Of a DNA stretch of 64,000 nt, positions 36,249 through 46,885 are shown piece after piece. The stretch comes from Dermatemys mawii (Eukaryota > Chordata > Testudines > Dermatemydidae), in the NCBI GenBank assembly GCA_007922305.1, contig ML677341.1, positions 73,046,690 to 73,110,689 on the forward strand. The letters are read 5' to 3'. The notes under the pieces were generated by a model. The model worked only from the letters and a program-made list of their open reading frames with translations. It was not told where the DNA came from and ran no database searches. How positions within the stretch are numbered: the stretch's first letter is position 1; the number at the start of each line of letters is the position of its first letter. Made by a program: the position numbers and the translations under genes.

Positions 36249-36449
36249 ACAGGAAGAATGTGGACACCCACTGCGTATTAATTGGCCTCCAGCCTGTCCC
36301 ATAATTCCCGTTCGAGCCACTCTGGTCATCACTTGCAAACTCTTTTGTCCTGTCCTCAGGTGACCACACGTCAGACCCGCCCTTTAAAGTTCCAGGGAAA
36401 TTTGAAAATCCCCTTCCTGTTTGCTCCAGCCAAGCGTGGCGTGCTCTCA

Positions 36450-36640
36450 GGGAACCCTTGCAAGTGATCATTCTCATTGATCAGATTGATTNNNNNNNNN
36501 NGATCATTCTCATTGATCAGATTGATTGCGTGGCGTGGTCTCAGGGAATCCTTGCAGGTGATCATTCTCATTGATCTGATTGATTGCGTGGCGTGGTCTC
36601 AGGGAATCGTTGCAGGTGATCATTCAGATTGATCATCATG
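36450..36640 (+). repeat. Minisatellite of about 65 bp with assembly gap
   Basis: Tandem units containing GTGGCGTGGTCTCAGGGAAT and TGATCATTCTCATTGATC, with three to four copies visible up to the Myb start codon. The N10 at 36493-36502 falls inside a unit, so the real copy number is unknown. It lies in the 5' leader of the Myb-like gene. Confidence 0.85.
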
Positions 36641-37199
36641 ACTCCACGTCCCATGCCTCCTCGCAATAGGCGATCCCCAGCATGGAGCAATAGTGAGGTG
36701 CTGGACCTCATCAGCTGCTGGGGGGAAGAGGCTGTTCAGTCTCAGCTGCGGTCTAGCCGCAGGAATTTTGACACCTATGGGCAGATATCACGGGCCTTGG
36801 CAGAAAGAGGCCATGAGCGGGACACTCTGCAGTGCCGTGTTAAGGTAAAGGAGCTTAGGAATGCGTATCGCAAAGCCCGCGAGGCAAACGGCCGCTCCGG
36901 GGCAGCCCCGGTGACTTGCAGATTTTATAAGGAGCTGCACGCGATACTTGGTGATGATCCCACGGTCACTCCATCGACCACCACGGACACTTCCCAGCCC
37001 ACCAGTGAAGGGGGGGGTGAGGAGGAGGACGAAGAGCAGGAGGATGAAGAAGAGGAGGAGGATGAGGACGAGGCAGCAGCGATCCAGGGCACGGAGGAGT
37101 CCCTGGACGCATGCAGCCAGGAGCTCTTCTCAACCCAGGAGGGCAGCCAGCCACAGCGTCCGGCGGTTGCAGGGGCCAGCTCAGCAGCGGATTGCGGAG
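36638..37199 (+). CDS. Harbinger Myb/SANT-like DNA-binding protein, exon 1
   Basis: ATG at 36638 opens 187 codons plus one base to the donor CGGAG|GTAAAG at 37200. An in-frame TTG at 36629 is not a plausible start. Residues about 13-104 form a Myb/SANT trihelix (Myb_DNA-bind_4 type) beginning RRSPAWSNSEVLDLI, with the family's RCRVKVKELR-like helix (here QCRVKVKELRNAY) and CRFYKELHAIL end. An acidic Glu/Asp tract spans about 128-145, then a Ser/Gln-rich linker. In PIF/Harbinger elements this partner binds the termini and carries the transposase to DNA in the nucleus. Splicing to 38113 completes the E codon across the junction. No stop is present in the exon. Confidence 0.87.
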
Positions 37200-37452
37200 G
37201 TAAAGCTGCTTTTCTATGGGGAAGGCTGGCAGCTTGGGGTGGAAAGGGATGAGGGGGGCATTCCACCTGGTGCTCTGTTCAAGCCAGGAGGAGGGCAGGG
37301 GGGCATGCAGCCAGGAGCTCTCCTCTAAAGCCAGGAGGAGGGCGGACAGCCACAGCGTCCGGCAGTTGCAGGGGCCAGCTCAGCAGTGCATTGCGGCGGT
37401 AAAGCTGCTTTTCTATGGGGAAGGCAGGCAGCTTGGGGTGGAAGGGGATGCT
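37110..37452 (+). repeat. Direct duplication of about 195-199 bp including splice donor
   Basis: The block 37110-37255 (ATGCAGCCAGGAGCTC, CCACAGCGTCCGGC, GTAAAGCTGCTTTTCTATGG) recurs at about 37304-37452, offset 194-199 bases. It includes the exon 1 donor, giving a second GTAAAG at 37399. The frame from exon 1 meets TGA at 37250-37252 before the second donor, so only the first donor makes the full protein. Confidence 0.85.
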
Positions 37453-37794
37453 TGCATGCTTGCCTACATGTGGAATAGAGCATTGATGTAGTCTATCACC
37501 TCGCGGTAGTCATCATCAGTAATCTCTTCAAAGGTCTCAAAAAGAGCACTTGCAATGCGCCTGCGCAGGTTTCCCGGGAGAGCCAGCGTGGTCCCCGTCA
37601 CGGTCACTAGTCCCTGCCACTGTGCCACAATGGGTGGGGGGAGCATTGCTGCACATAGGCACGCTGCATATGGCCCTGGGCGGAAGCCGCATCTTAATAA
37701 AATCCCTTCCCTTTGCTCCTCAGAGACTCGAAGCAACGAGATATCTTCCAGGACAAACACCTACGGAGAATGTTGGAACAGTGTTCAGAGTAGG

Positions 37795-37975
37795 GCTCCT
37801 GCCACTTCCCGGCACTCCCCACCCCCTCCCCCACCACAGCTTTTCAGGGCAGGGAAGAAATCCTTCCCCCTGCCTGCTGCTCACACTGTGGCTCCTGCAA
37901 CGTACCGGCACTCCCCACCCCCTCCCCCGCCACAGCTTCTCAGGGCAGGGAAAAAATCATTTCCCTTGCCTCTGG
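37795..37975 (+). repeat. Tandem pair in the Myb intron
   Basis: Two copies, about 110 bases apart, of a unit with CCGGCACTCCCCACCCCCTC, CCACAGCTTYTCAGGGCAGG and AAATCMTTYCCC. It lies within the intron 37200-38112 and interrupts no exon. Confidence 0.8.
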
Positions 37976-38112
37976 AGTCCACTCACCATGGCAGGGGCTC
38001 CGTTGCTGTATCTGTGCTGTCTGCGGGACAGGCAAACGGGGAATGCGGGGGAATGATAGGCATGTCTGCTCTTTACAAGGGAACCACTGTGAAATGTATC
38101 TTTTTATTTTAG

Positions 38113-38681
38113 AAGGGTCGTCCTTCACCCCTTCGCCATCGCTCTTATCAACAGCTGAGAGGCTCAGGCGACTGAGGAAGCGGCCACGAAGGAGCAAAGA
38201 GGATCTTGTACAGCAAGTAATGCAACAGGCTGTAACGGAGAATCGAGTTGCACAGAGGTGGAGGGAGAATGAGAGCAAGTTGAGGGAGAAGGCGCGGAAG
38301 GAGAACGCGATTCACCGCCGGAAAAGCACCGACAAGCTGCTCTCATTACTGCAGCTTCAATTGCAGAGTATGCAGCGGCTTGTCACCCTTGCGGAGCAGA
38401 AGCTCCGCACCCACCACCCCAATTATCGTTTGCCCCAACTCCCTTCCCCTTCCTTGCCTCTGTACCCTCCAGGCCAGTATCATCAGCCAAATGGTTATCA
38501 CCATCTACAGCTGCCTCCAACCCCTCTGTCTTCACCGGACAACCCCCAGACCCCAGACCATTATCCACTGCAGTCTACCCCTAATAACATGCCTTACTGG
38601 CCACCGCAAATGGGGTTCGGGGGACATGGCCAGTTTGAGGGCACTGGAGACTCAGAGACCCGGACATACTCCGATCTCTGA
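38113..38681 (+). CDS. Harbinger Myb-like protein, exon 2
   Basis: The acceptor CTTTTTATTTTAG|AAGGG at 38111-38112 restores the frame left by exon 1 and runs 189 codons (first split codon counted) to TGA at 38679-38681. The joined protein is about 376 residues. The exon begins with a Ser/Pro segment, then a strongly basic RLRRLRKRPRR stretch (likely nuclear import and DNA contact). A long charged helix rich in Glu, Arg, Lys and Gln follows to about EQKLRTHH, probably a coiled coil for partner binding. The tail is rich in Pro, Tyr and Gln. AATAAA signals follow at 38771 and 38791. The same exon layout is seen in the dead copy at 51968-54002. Confidence 0.85.
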
Positions 38682-38770
38682 CTGACCCCACGACACCCCC
38701 ATTGCACCTCCCCTGCCTTCCCCCTCACATGCATCACAATATTTTCTTTCAGCAACCGAAGTACCTGTTC

Positions 38771-38811
38771 AATAAATGAATTGTCTTCTTAATAAATGGG
38801 TTTTTTTTATT
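38771..38811. terminator. Convergent polyadenylation signals
   Basis: AATAAA at 38771-38776 and 38791-38796 on the + strand serve the Myb-like gene. TTTATT at 38806-38811 is AATAAA on the - strand for the transposase. The two transcripts therefore end within about 40 bases of each other. Confidence 0.75.
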
Positions 38812-38871
38812 AAGTGTACATACATTATTACAGGCTACAGAAAAGCAAATGCCTGTTCCTGTTAAAAGAAT

Positions 38872-38892
38872 GCTCCCTCCCTCCCTCCCTCC
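38872..38892. repeat. (CCCT)n microsatellite
   Basis: Five CTCC/CCCT units between the two convergent genes of the Harbinger element. Confidence 0.8.
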
Positions 38893-38906
38893 ATCTGCAC
38901 CTCACT

Positions 38907-40148
38907 TCAGAACTGGCTTTCAGCCTCAAAATGCTCTCTCAAGGCTTCCCTGATCCTAACAGCCTCGCGCTGGTCCCCTCCATGAACCCTGCTCTCTGGC
39001 TGGGCATATGTGGCCTCCAGGCGTTGAACCTCAGAGGACCATGCCTGAGTGAAGCCTTCGCCCTTCCGCTCACAAAGATTATGTAGGGCACAGCATGCGG
39101 AAATAACCGCGGAGATACTACCCTCGGCCAAATCTAGCCTCCCATAAAGACAACGCCAGCGCGCCTTCAGACGCCCAAAAGCACACTCCACAGTCATTCG
39201 ACAACGGCTAAGCCTGTAGTTGAACCTTTCCTGACTGCTGTCCAGGCTCCCTGTGTACGGTTTCATGAGCCAGGGCATTAAAGGGTAAGCAGGGTCACCG
39301 AGAATCACTATGGGCATTTCCACTTCCCCCACGGGGATCCTCTGGTCTGGGAAAAAAGTCCCGGCTTGCAGCTTCATGAACAGGCCGGTGTTGCGGAAGA
39401 TGCGTGCGTCATGCACCTTTCCAGACCAGCCAGCGTTAATGTCAGTAAAACGCCCACGGTGATCCACAAGCGCCTGGAGAACCATGGAGAAGTACCCCTT
39501 TCGGTTAACGTACTCCTCAGCTAGGTGGGCGGGCGCGAGAATGGGTATATGGGTCCCATCTATCGCCCCACCACAGTTAGGGAAACCCATTTCTTCAAAG
39601 CCAGCCACGATGTCATGCACGTTATCCAGAGTCACGATTTTTCGTAGCAGGATGCGATTGATGGCCCTGCACACTTGCATCAGCACAACTCCAACGGTCG
39701 ACTTTCCAACCCCAAACTGGTTGGCCACTGATCGGTAGCTGTCTGGGGTAGCCAGCTTCCAGATCGCGATAGCCACCCGCTTCTCCACCGGGAGGGCAGC
39801 TCTCAGTCTGGTGTCCTTGCGCCGCAGGGCAGGGGCGAGTTCAGCACACAGTCCCATGAAAGTGGCTTTTCTCATTCGAAAGTTTTGCAGCCACTGCTCG
39901 TCGTCCCAGACTTGCATGACGATGCGATCCCACCACTCTGTGCTCGTTTCCCGTGCCCAGAAGCGGCGTTCAACAGCCGTGAGCATGTCCGTTAATGAGA
40001 CAAGCAGCTTTGTGTCGAATGCATTCACCGCTTCGATCCCGTCTTCAGAATCATCACTGTCATCCTGCATGTCAAGGAATAACTCCACTGCACACAGAGA
40101 TGTGCTGGCGACAGTCGTCAGCATGTCCCTCAGCAGTTCTGGATTCAT
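38907..40148 (-). CDS. PIF/Harbinger DDE transposase, intact
   Basis: An uninterrupted 413-codon frame from ATG at 40148 to the stop at 38907. The frame is open back to a GTG at 40226, but the ATG aligns with the start of the dead copy B. Residues about 121-163 (EKRVAIAIWKLA to VGKSTVG) look like the helix-turn-helix region. The DDE_Tnp_4 catalytic core runs from about 193 to 355. The acidic residues expected by comparison with the HARBI1 family are all present: D197 in AIDGTHIPI, D247 in KVHDARIF, D285 in GDPAYPL and E321 in TVECAFGRLK. A CCALHNLCE helix closes the core. It is longer than domesticated HARBI1 (about 349 aa), mostly at the acidic N terminus. It cuts and pastes the element at TTA targets, needing the Myb-like partner. 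No stop or frameshift is seen. Confidence 0.95.
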   Translation of the reverse strand: MNPELLRDMLTTVASTSLCAVELFLDMQDDSDDSEDGIEAVNAFDTKLLVSLTDMLTAVERRFWARETSTEWWDRIVMQVWDDEQWLQNFRMRKATFMGLCAELAPALRRKDTRLRAALPVEKRVAIAIWKLATPDSYRSVANQFGVGKSTVGVVLMQVCRAINRILLRKIVTLDNVHDIVAGFEEMGFPNCGGAIDGTHIPILAPAHLAEEYVNRKGYFSMVLQALVDHRGRFTDINAGWSGKVHDARIFRNTGLFMKLQAGTFFPDQRIPVGEVEMPIVILGDPAYPLMPWLMKPYTGSLDSSQERFNYRLSRCRMTVECAFGRLKARWRCLYGRLDLAEGSISAVISACCALHNLCERKGEGFTQAWSSEVQRLEATYAQPESRVHGGDQREAVRIREALREHFEAESQF

Positions 40149-40411
40149 TGCAGCACTCGACAATGGAAGACGGAGCGTGCCTTGCTGAAACCCTTGAAAG
40201 ATGGCGCCGGAGGTGGAAGGAAACACAGGGATTGCTGGGATATGCCAAAAAGCATCATGGGTAGTTCAAACAGGATATAGAATGCCCCGCAAGTGACGCC
40301 CCCCCTCCCACAAGCCATTGCGCCAGATCAGGAAGAGGTGTACTGTGGGATACCTGCCCTAATGCGCTGCTCTTAATGCCGTATTAACTGCCGCAAATGT
40401 GGCCATGCTAT

Positions 40412-40492
40412 AGCGCTGGAGCAGCTCAGTGTGGACATACAATAGCGCTATTATTATTGCTGTATAAGGCGAGCGCTATAAGCAATAGCGCT
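40412..40492. promoter_or_regulatory. Right subterminal AGCGCT palindrome cluster
   Basis: AGCGCT occurs at 40412, 40444, 40472 and 40487 within 110 bases of the right end, again as AATAGCGCTAT(A/T) variants. It pairs with the left cluster. This end also lies upstream of the transposase start, so it may double as its promoter. Confidence 0.6.
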
Positions 40493-40521
40493 ATAATTTT
40501 GTAAGTGTAACCATACCCTTA

Positions 40522-43500
40522 GAAAAAATAGGTCTATCAGTGTGACTGTTAGGGTAAGAAAAGTTTGTCACCATTAATATGCTGACTGTGAAATGTTTTT
40601 TAAGTTTGTAACTATAACTGGCATTTCTGAGCGTAGTTCTGATGCTAGACATCTTGCTGAAAAATAGTAAAAATAGTATAATGTAACACCATTAGCTGGA
40701 GAGCTCAATGAGATTAAAAAATACTTACGGTTATGATTAAATCACAGGGTGCCACTAGTTTACATTCTCTATGGGCCTTCAGTCTGCATAACTTTTCAAC
40801 CATATGGCTGCCTTCAGCAATACCAACAGTAGTTAACCCTTAAAAAGCAAACAAATAACTTCACATTTTAATTTTTGTGACAAATTCTTCTCACTGCAAA
40901 CTTTGCAGGACTAAGCAAATTGAAAGCAGGTTTGCTTTCTCTTGCCCTCACTAAAAAATTAAATCATGTTAAAACTCAGTCTTGTTAACACTGTTAAACA
41001 TGACTTTTCAGTCTGTGTAGCTCATATTCTAACATGACTTAATTTTCTCCCACAGACAAAACTGTACTGATCATTGATTTGTAGGGAAACCTCTTAAGCC
41101 CTGAGTTTTCTCCTTCACACCCTGTGTTTGAAAACAAAGGCCTGTTTAAACTAGAGAAATGAACTGTTGGTAATTGAAGCAATTCACAAGTTTAAGTACC
41201 AATAATGTCATGAGTCCACACTAGCTGTGCTGTTTGAGGTGCAGGTTGATAGCAGTTTTACCTCACATTCACATTACTGCTGTGTTACATAGTCTTCTGG
41301 GTGCCTCTCTTATAGTTCCTTCTGTAGTCACCAGATGCAGTTGCCTCTGAAATATTTTGACAGACCATCTGCGAGCCTGGTAGAATTATGGGAGAAGAGA
41401 TCAAACTCTAATATCCCAGTAAATTCCATAAGGTCTCAATAACCACCACAAGTTTCTAGCCTCTTTTTCAAAATGGAGGCCAGGGTAAAAGTGTGTCTCT
41501 TGCTCCTGTGTTTCTGCTGTAGCGTTTAAAAAGAAGTTATGAGGCAGTAGTTGTAGGGTGTTCAGGCTGTACCTGTTGAGAAACTGAGACCAAGACTAGA
41601 AGTTCATGGTGTTCAGGATGCAAGAGTCAAAACTACCCCCAAACTGCCTGAAAGGTGGCTCTAAGCTGTGCTTGTACTGATCACCAGGTAGAGTAGTGCT
41701 TTTGTGTCTGGACCATGACCACATCCTGATGGGACTAGATTGTTCATCCCAGGTCTCAAGAACAGCAAAATCAGCATATGTTAAGGATGAAGAAGACAAT
41801 ATTTCTGGATCTCTATGGTGAGCTAGCCCTGAAATGGCAGTGCCAGACTGCAAAGATAAGCTCTCCTTGTCATTGAAAAGTAAATGGTGATTGCCCTGTG
41901 ATGGCTGTCTACCCCGGGTAATTATTGGACAACAGCATGGGGTTGAGAAGTCCATGGGGGTGCTGTTGTGATAGAGGTTTGCCACATGGTATGTATCAGC
42001 AGTGAGTAGTTGGATGTGTGGGACACAATCTAAGGGAATAACGTGCTGGAGCTCACCAACTAAGGTAAGCGGTGTGGGAGATGTAATGGAACCATGTGCA
42101 CATTTTGTGTCTTCTTTCTTGCCCAGGAGTATGTTAACAGAAAGAGTGCGCCTCAGTGGAGACTGAGGCCTTTCATGGATGTCTATGTAGGAATGGCAGG
42201 CAAAGCAAAACCTTATTCCCACTGAACAGCTCTGATGTTGATGGTATTTCTGTCCCCACTTGGTTCTGTCTGACCCTTTATACTCCCTTTACAATGGCTA
42301 AGTAAACCTCTTCCTGATCAAACAATACACAGATTAAACCATATACTTGGGTGGTGCAGGCAGATGGTAGGTAAGAGAGTGCATTTGGGAGACGGGAACC
42401 ATGGTGGAGGTGTTTGATCTGCAATGAATGTTCAGTAGCTAATTTTTGATTATGCAAAATGCAGCAGGCAAATACAAATAAAGTGAAAGCAAAGATGATG
42501 ATTTTAGTGAACAATGAAGTACTAAGGCAGCCGGTCCAGAATTAACTTATGCACATCTGGACAGACAAGTGGTCACACCTGAGGCTCTTAGCGCAGGCTT
42601 CAGTTGCCATGCTGCATATATTAGAAATGCTCCGTGTACCCACTTTCAAACTGGTGATGGGGAATTGAGTATAGAACAGTGAAGTGAATTTAACTTGGGA
42701 TCTGTAGTGTATAATGAATCACTTCATGCTGTGATGCAGCTGGGTTTCTTTTAATGTATGAGACCTAAATTCTCTTTCTTTGTATGGCGGGGAGGTTTAT
42801 GGAACAGTGGATTATTGCAGTGCTTTGGTTTTCAGGTGACAGGATTATACTGCGAATGGTTTTACAAGGATTTTGTGTGCTAATAGTGAGAGAGACGATA
42901 GAGGAGTGAACTTATGTATTGATATTAAATAATAGTATCACTGATGTGCAAAGTACAGAGAAACTTTGATTTCAACAATAAATTGTTTTACATTCTGACA
43001 AGCTTACAGGCCACGCAAAATATAACATATATATTTAATCACAGTTGTACAAGAGCAGAGGCAATATAGATCTTTTCTCACTTGCACTTGAAGTGGATTT
43101 TGTTGGGGTGCATATTTTATTTTCCATTCTCTTGCATGTGGGTAGGAGGGTGCTTGGGAAATGATTGGGAGGGAGTAGGAGGAAGTCCAAGAACTATTGT
43201 CCTGATTGATGCCATGGTATTGGGTAGGAGGAGCAGGTACAGGAGCAGGGGCCAGCTGCTGGGTCAAAGTCACTTTTTCTTGTGCCTTTTACATAAACAG
43301 ATTCTTTTAGAATTGTCTGTCCTTCATTTGCATCTTCTTCCTGTTCGAATAGATTCCTGCATAACTTCCTTGCTGTCCTGCCTCTCCATGAGCTTTTCAG
43401 TACTGCTTTTCACAGTTGATCCTCATCTTGTGCTCTTTAAACTGGTACAAAGGTTCTGAATCCTGGTGTGTGTATCTCTGTATTTCCATGATCTGGTTTT

Positions 43501-45414
43501 CTTAACTTTTCCTCTTCCTGAACCTCATTGCTGTGGATTTAGTCTGCATACCTTCTAGGGTGACCAGATGCCCTAATTTTATAGGGACAGTCTTGATTTT
43601 TGGGTCTTTTTCGTATATAGACTCCTACTACCCCCCCTCCCTCCACCATCCTGGTTTTTCACATTTGCTGTCTGGTCACCTTAATGCCTTCCTACCTGTT
43701 CTGGGAGATCCATATTGCTAGAATGCACACTACAGTGAAACACAAGAAATCAGAGTTGATCATAGCAATGCCCCATCAATCTCTTAAAATACTCAGACAT
43801 GCTATAAAAGTAGCAGTTTTAGTTCAGTTTTGAATTTCAATGCCTACTGTTAAGCCACTCTGGGGTATAGAAATGCTAAGGTCATATTAGAAGTCACAGA
43901 TGTTACAGTAAGAAGATAGAGTAGGGATTACTTTAAGGTGAAAATGGGGCTGATGAAGAGGGAAGAAGAGGAGCATGTGGTGGTCACTGCAATAGAGTAA
44001 CAAAGGTGGCTTATTACAAGCCTTCGGAAGAACATCTCTTTGCGGAGACTCCCAGCCAGGAAAGAATTCCTAAAAGTGCTTTTCACTGCTTCAAAGATAT
44101 GAAATTGAATGAACCTGATTAGCAATGCTTTTCATGCATTAAACAAAAAGTTAATGCAAGCAGACAAAAGCACCATGCTACTAAGGCACCATAGCCAAGC
44201 ATATGTGTTGACAGATACAATGTAATGTGGCCATAGAGCCCAGTTGGTAATTTCTTGTAATAGAAACTGCTTCCTTTTAAATTGCAGTTTCGGTTTTACC
44301 TTTTAATTTGTCTTCTTCCCGCTTGTCTGCCATTTTGAGTCTGGTCACGTGGCACAGCTCATCCAGCTGGTATGCACACCCTGCTGGGTGCTTCCACCCT
44401 GAATGGAAACAATGGCTCCTGCAGCCAAAAGGAAGGGGGAAGGGATGCCAACTTGAGAATCCCAGTTTGGTTCCCTCATTATTCCCAAGAATAGACGAAG
44501 CAGCTGCTGCTCATGCTGTGCTGGCAGAGGGAGGGAGGAATAATGGGGGGAAGAGAGATGGGCACTGCTGCTCTTATGTGGCACTCTGTCCTTTAAAAAA
44601 ACAAAGCACAAATAAAAACACTAATTGTGGAGCTCGTTGGAACCTGCAAAATTTCCCCCACTGCCTAAAAATCAGTCCTGCATCAGTTTATCTTGCAATA
44701 AAAACTCTATACCTGCTACACAGGGCTTTTCCTGCCATGCTGGCTTGGCCACTGCCTCTGCTACCCTGTCCTGCTTGTCTCTCCCCCAACATCCCAAAGA
44801 AAGGTCTGGCTCCTTTCCCCCTTGGCTGCCTGGGTCAGGGAGCTGCTGTTCCTCCTCCTTTGCTCTTCCTCTTTATTGAGCCTTGTGGTACTTCTGTGCA
44901 ATGCATTAGCACAATGGGCTGGGTGGAAAGGTGGGTGTTGAGCATTTGATTCAGCTCATCATAAAACTGGGGGAGTCTTCTTGCTCTGACCAGAGCATTT
45001 GTTGTCCCAAGAACTCCAGTCTATTCATTTTCTCACAATACCTTTTGGGTGTTCTTGGTGATTCCCATCTCTGCCAGATGATGCTGGTTACTATGGAAAA
45101 TGTGCGTATCTTAGCTCCATGGTTTGTGCAGTGCTATTTATACAGGTGACTGGCTTACAACCAGTTTGACACCTCTGTTGTGGAGTGCAGAAAGCAGATC
45201 AGAGTGGCCAGCTAAGCAATGGCAGATATAGACTGGTAGTGGAAAGTTTGCATCGTTGGGGCTATGCCAGCCATCTTCATCCCCACTGGGACTGCTTTGG
45301 TGGAGACTGGCACAGTGAGGGACTGCATGGTCTTGCTTAAAGCAAATATTAAATTCTAATTCTAAATATTACAGATGACAATTTCATAACTCAAAAAGTG
45401 TTGCAGCTAGTATG
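40522..45414. other. Intergenic, no gene supported
   Basis: Mostly AT-rich. A 627-base open frame on the - strand at 41596-42222 starts with GTG and has no recognisable domain. One MITE lies at 43556-43683. No splice-consistent exon set was found. 44310-44950 is moderately GC-rich with chance frames only. Confidence 0.4.
43556..43683. mobile_element. Short MITE with GGTGACCAGA ends
   Basis: GGTGACCAGA at 43559-43568 and TCTGGTCACC at 43671-43680 form perfect 10-base inverted ends. The middle reads TATAGGGACAGTCTTGATTT, then TTTTTCGTATATAGACTCCT and a CCCCC tract. A relative lies at 59813-59910. Superfamily uncertain. Confidence 0.7.
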
Positions 45415-46885
45415 AGGGAATTCTGTATTAGGCCTTGTCTTGACAGATAAAGAGGAACTGATCACAGAACTGAAAATTAATGGTAGCTTAGGTACAAGTG
45501 ATCATGACTTTATCACATTTATTCTGTTTTGCACATTATAAAGTCCAAACCAGTACTGTTGGGGCTTTAAAAGGGCTAGTTGCATAAAGCTGAAAACAAT
45601 TATGAGTTAACGCAGCAGAGAGGAAGAATTTAATCAGAAAATGTGAATGATAATTGGGAAGCCACAGTCAAGGAAGAAGGCCATATTGATTAAAAACCAA
45701 CTTGGTTTAGAGGAGAAGTGAAGGCAGAGAAATCTATGGCCAGCACAGTGAAGGATAATAAGGAGTTTTGCAACTATATTATGAACAAAAATAATCCTAA
45801 CAAAGATGTTGGTCCCTTACTAGATGGAAATGGTAGAATTCTCAAAAATAATGCAGAAGAGGCAGAAGTGCTCAATAAATATTTTTGTTCTGTATTTGGG
45901 GAGAAGAACAGATGATATAGTCATGTCAAGCTTTCCATTCCACTAGTCTGTCAGGAGGATGTTACACAGCATCTACCAAAGTCAGACCTTTTTAAATCAG
46001 GAGGTCCTGAGAAATTGCATCCAAGAGTTTTAAAAGAACTGGCTGAGGAGCTTTCTGGACCACTAATGTTGATTTTCAGTAAGTCTGGGAAAACTATGGA
46101 AGTTCCAGAAGAATGGAAGAAAGCTAAATTAGATAATGGAGCGGCTGCTATAGGACTCCATTAATAAAGAATTAAAGGAAAGTAATTAATCCACATTGGT
46201 TTATGGAAAATAGAATCTGCCAGATTAACTTGATAGCTTTTTTTAATGAGATTAAGTTTGGTTGATAAAGGCAATAGTGTTCATCTAGTACATTTAAACT
46301 TCTCTAAGGTGTTTAAGTTGGTACCACATGACACTTTAATCAACATGGAACACACTGAATGGATTAAAACCTGGCTAACTAATAGATCTCAAAATATATC
46401 ATTAAATGGGGAATCATTAAATGGGTGTGTTTCTAGTAGGGTCTTGCAGGCATCAGTTCTTTCCCTTATGCTAATTAACATTTTTATTGATTATCTGGAA
46501 GAAAATATAAAATCATCACTGATAAAGTTTGCACATGACACAAAAATTGTGGGATTGGTAAATAATGAAGAGGTCAGGTCACTGATACAGAGCGATTCTG
46601 AATTGCTTTGTAAGCTGGGTGCAAATAAATGATATGCATTTTAATACATATCATTTTAGTACATGTATGCATCTAGGAACAAACAATGTAGGCCATGCTT
46701 ACGTGATGGTGGACTCTATCCTGGGAAGCAGTGACTCTGAAAAAGATTTGGGGGTTGTGATAAAAAATCAGCTGAACATGAGCTCCCAGTGTGATGTTGT
46801 GGCCAAAAGGGCTAATATGATAATCGGATGCATAAACAGGGGAATCCTGAACAGGAACAGAGAGGTTATTTCACTCCTATATTTG
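45415..46885 (+). pseudogene. CR1/L3-like LINE, decayed
   Basis: Fragments run in the order of a CR1-clade protein. There is a linker with DKEELITELK- and SDHDF-like segments near 45450-45510, and a KNKEEF-type region at 45620-45915. The RT core has HLNFSKVFKLVPHD at about 46285, where the catalytic YLDFSKAFD-type Asp is lost (Asn). It continues with IKTWLTNRSQ, a FINIFIDYLEE-type block, and KFAHDTK at about 46530, where the FADD box is altered to FAHD. The C-terminal segment has SEKDLGVVIKNQL and GCINRGI at 46730-46850. Several stops and shifts are present. The 3' end is cut by the GC-rich insertion at 46886. Confidence 0.8.

Larger units (their letters stand above)
36076..40518. mobile_element. 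Complete autonomous-type PIF/Harbinger transposon (copy A)
   Basis: The 4443-base element is bounded by TTA duplications at 36073-36075 and 40519-40521. It has 15-base terminal inverted repeats GGCCATGGTTACACT (left) and GGGTATGGTTACACT (right, read inward), differing at two positions. It encodes both proteins that the superfamily needs: a Myb/SANT-like DNA-binding protein (+ strand, two exons) and a DDE transposase (- strand, single exon), convergent with 225 bases between stop codons. Both frames are open. Nine AGCGCT palindromes sit just inside the two ends. It contains a 10-base assembly gap inside a minisatellite before the Myb start. Everything needed for an active or recently active element is visible. 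Confidence 0.94.

Noticed and set aside
36925..37266. 113-aa frame on the - strand rich in serine
   Set aside because: Antisense shadow of the acidic GAG/GAT tract in the Myb-like exon 1.
37555..38112. 185-aa frame in the Myb intron as a possible extra exon
   Set aside because: Made mostly of the 110-base tandem pair; the exon 1 to 38113 splice keeps frame without it, and copy B also has only two exons.
40149..40226. N-terminal extension of the Harbinger transposase
   Set aside because: The extension begins at GTG and has no counterpart in copy B; the first ATG at 40148 aligns with the copy B start.
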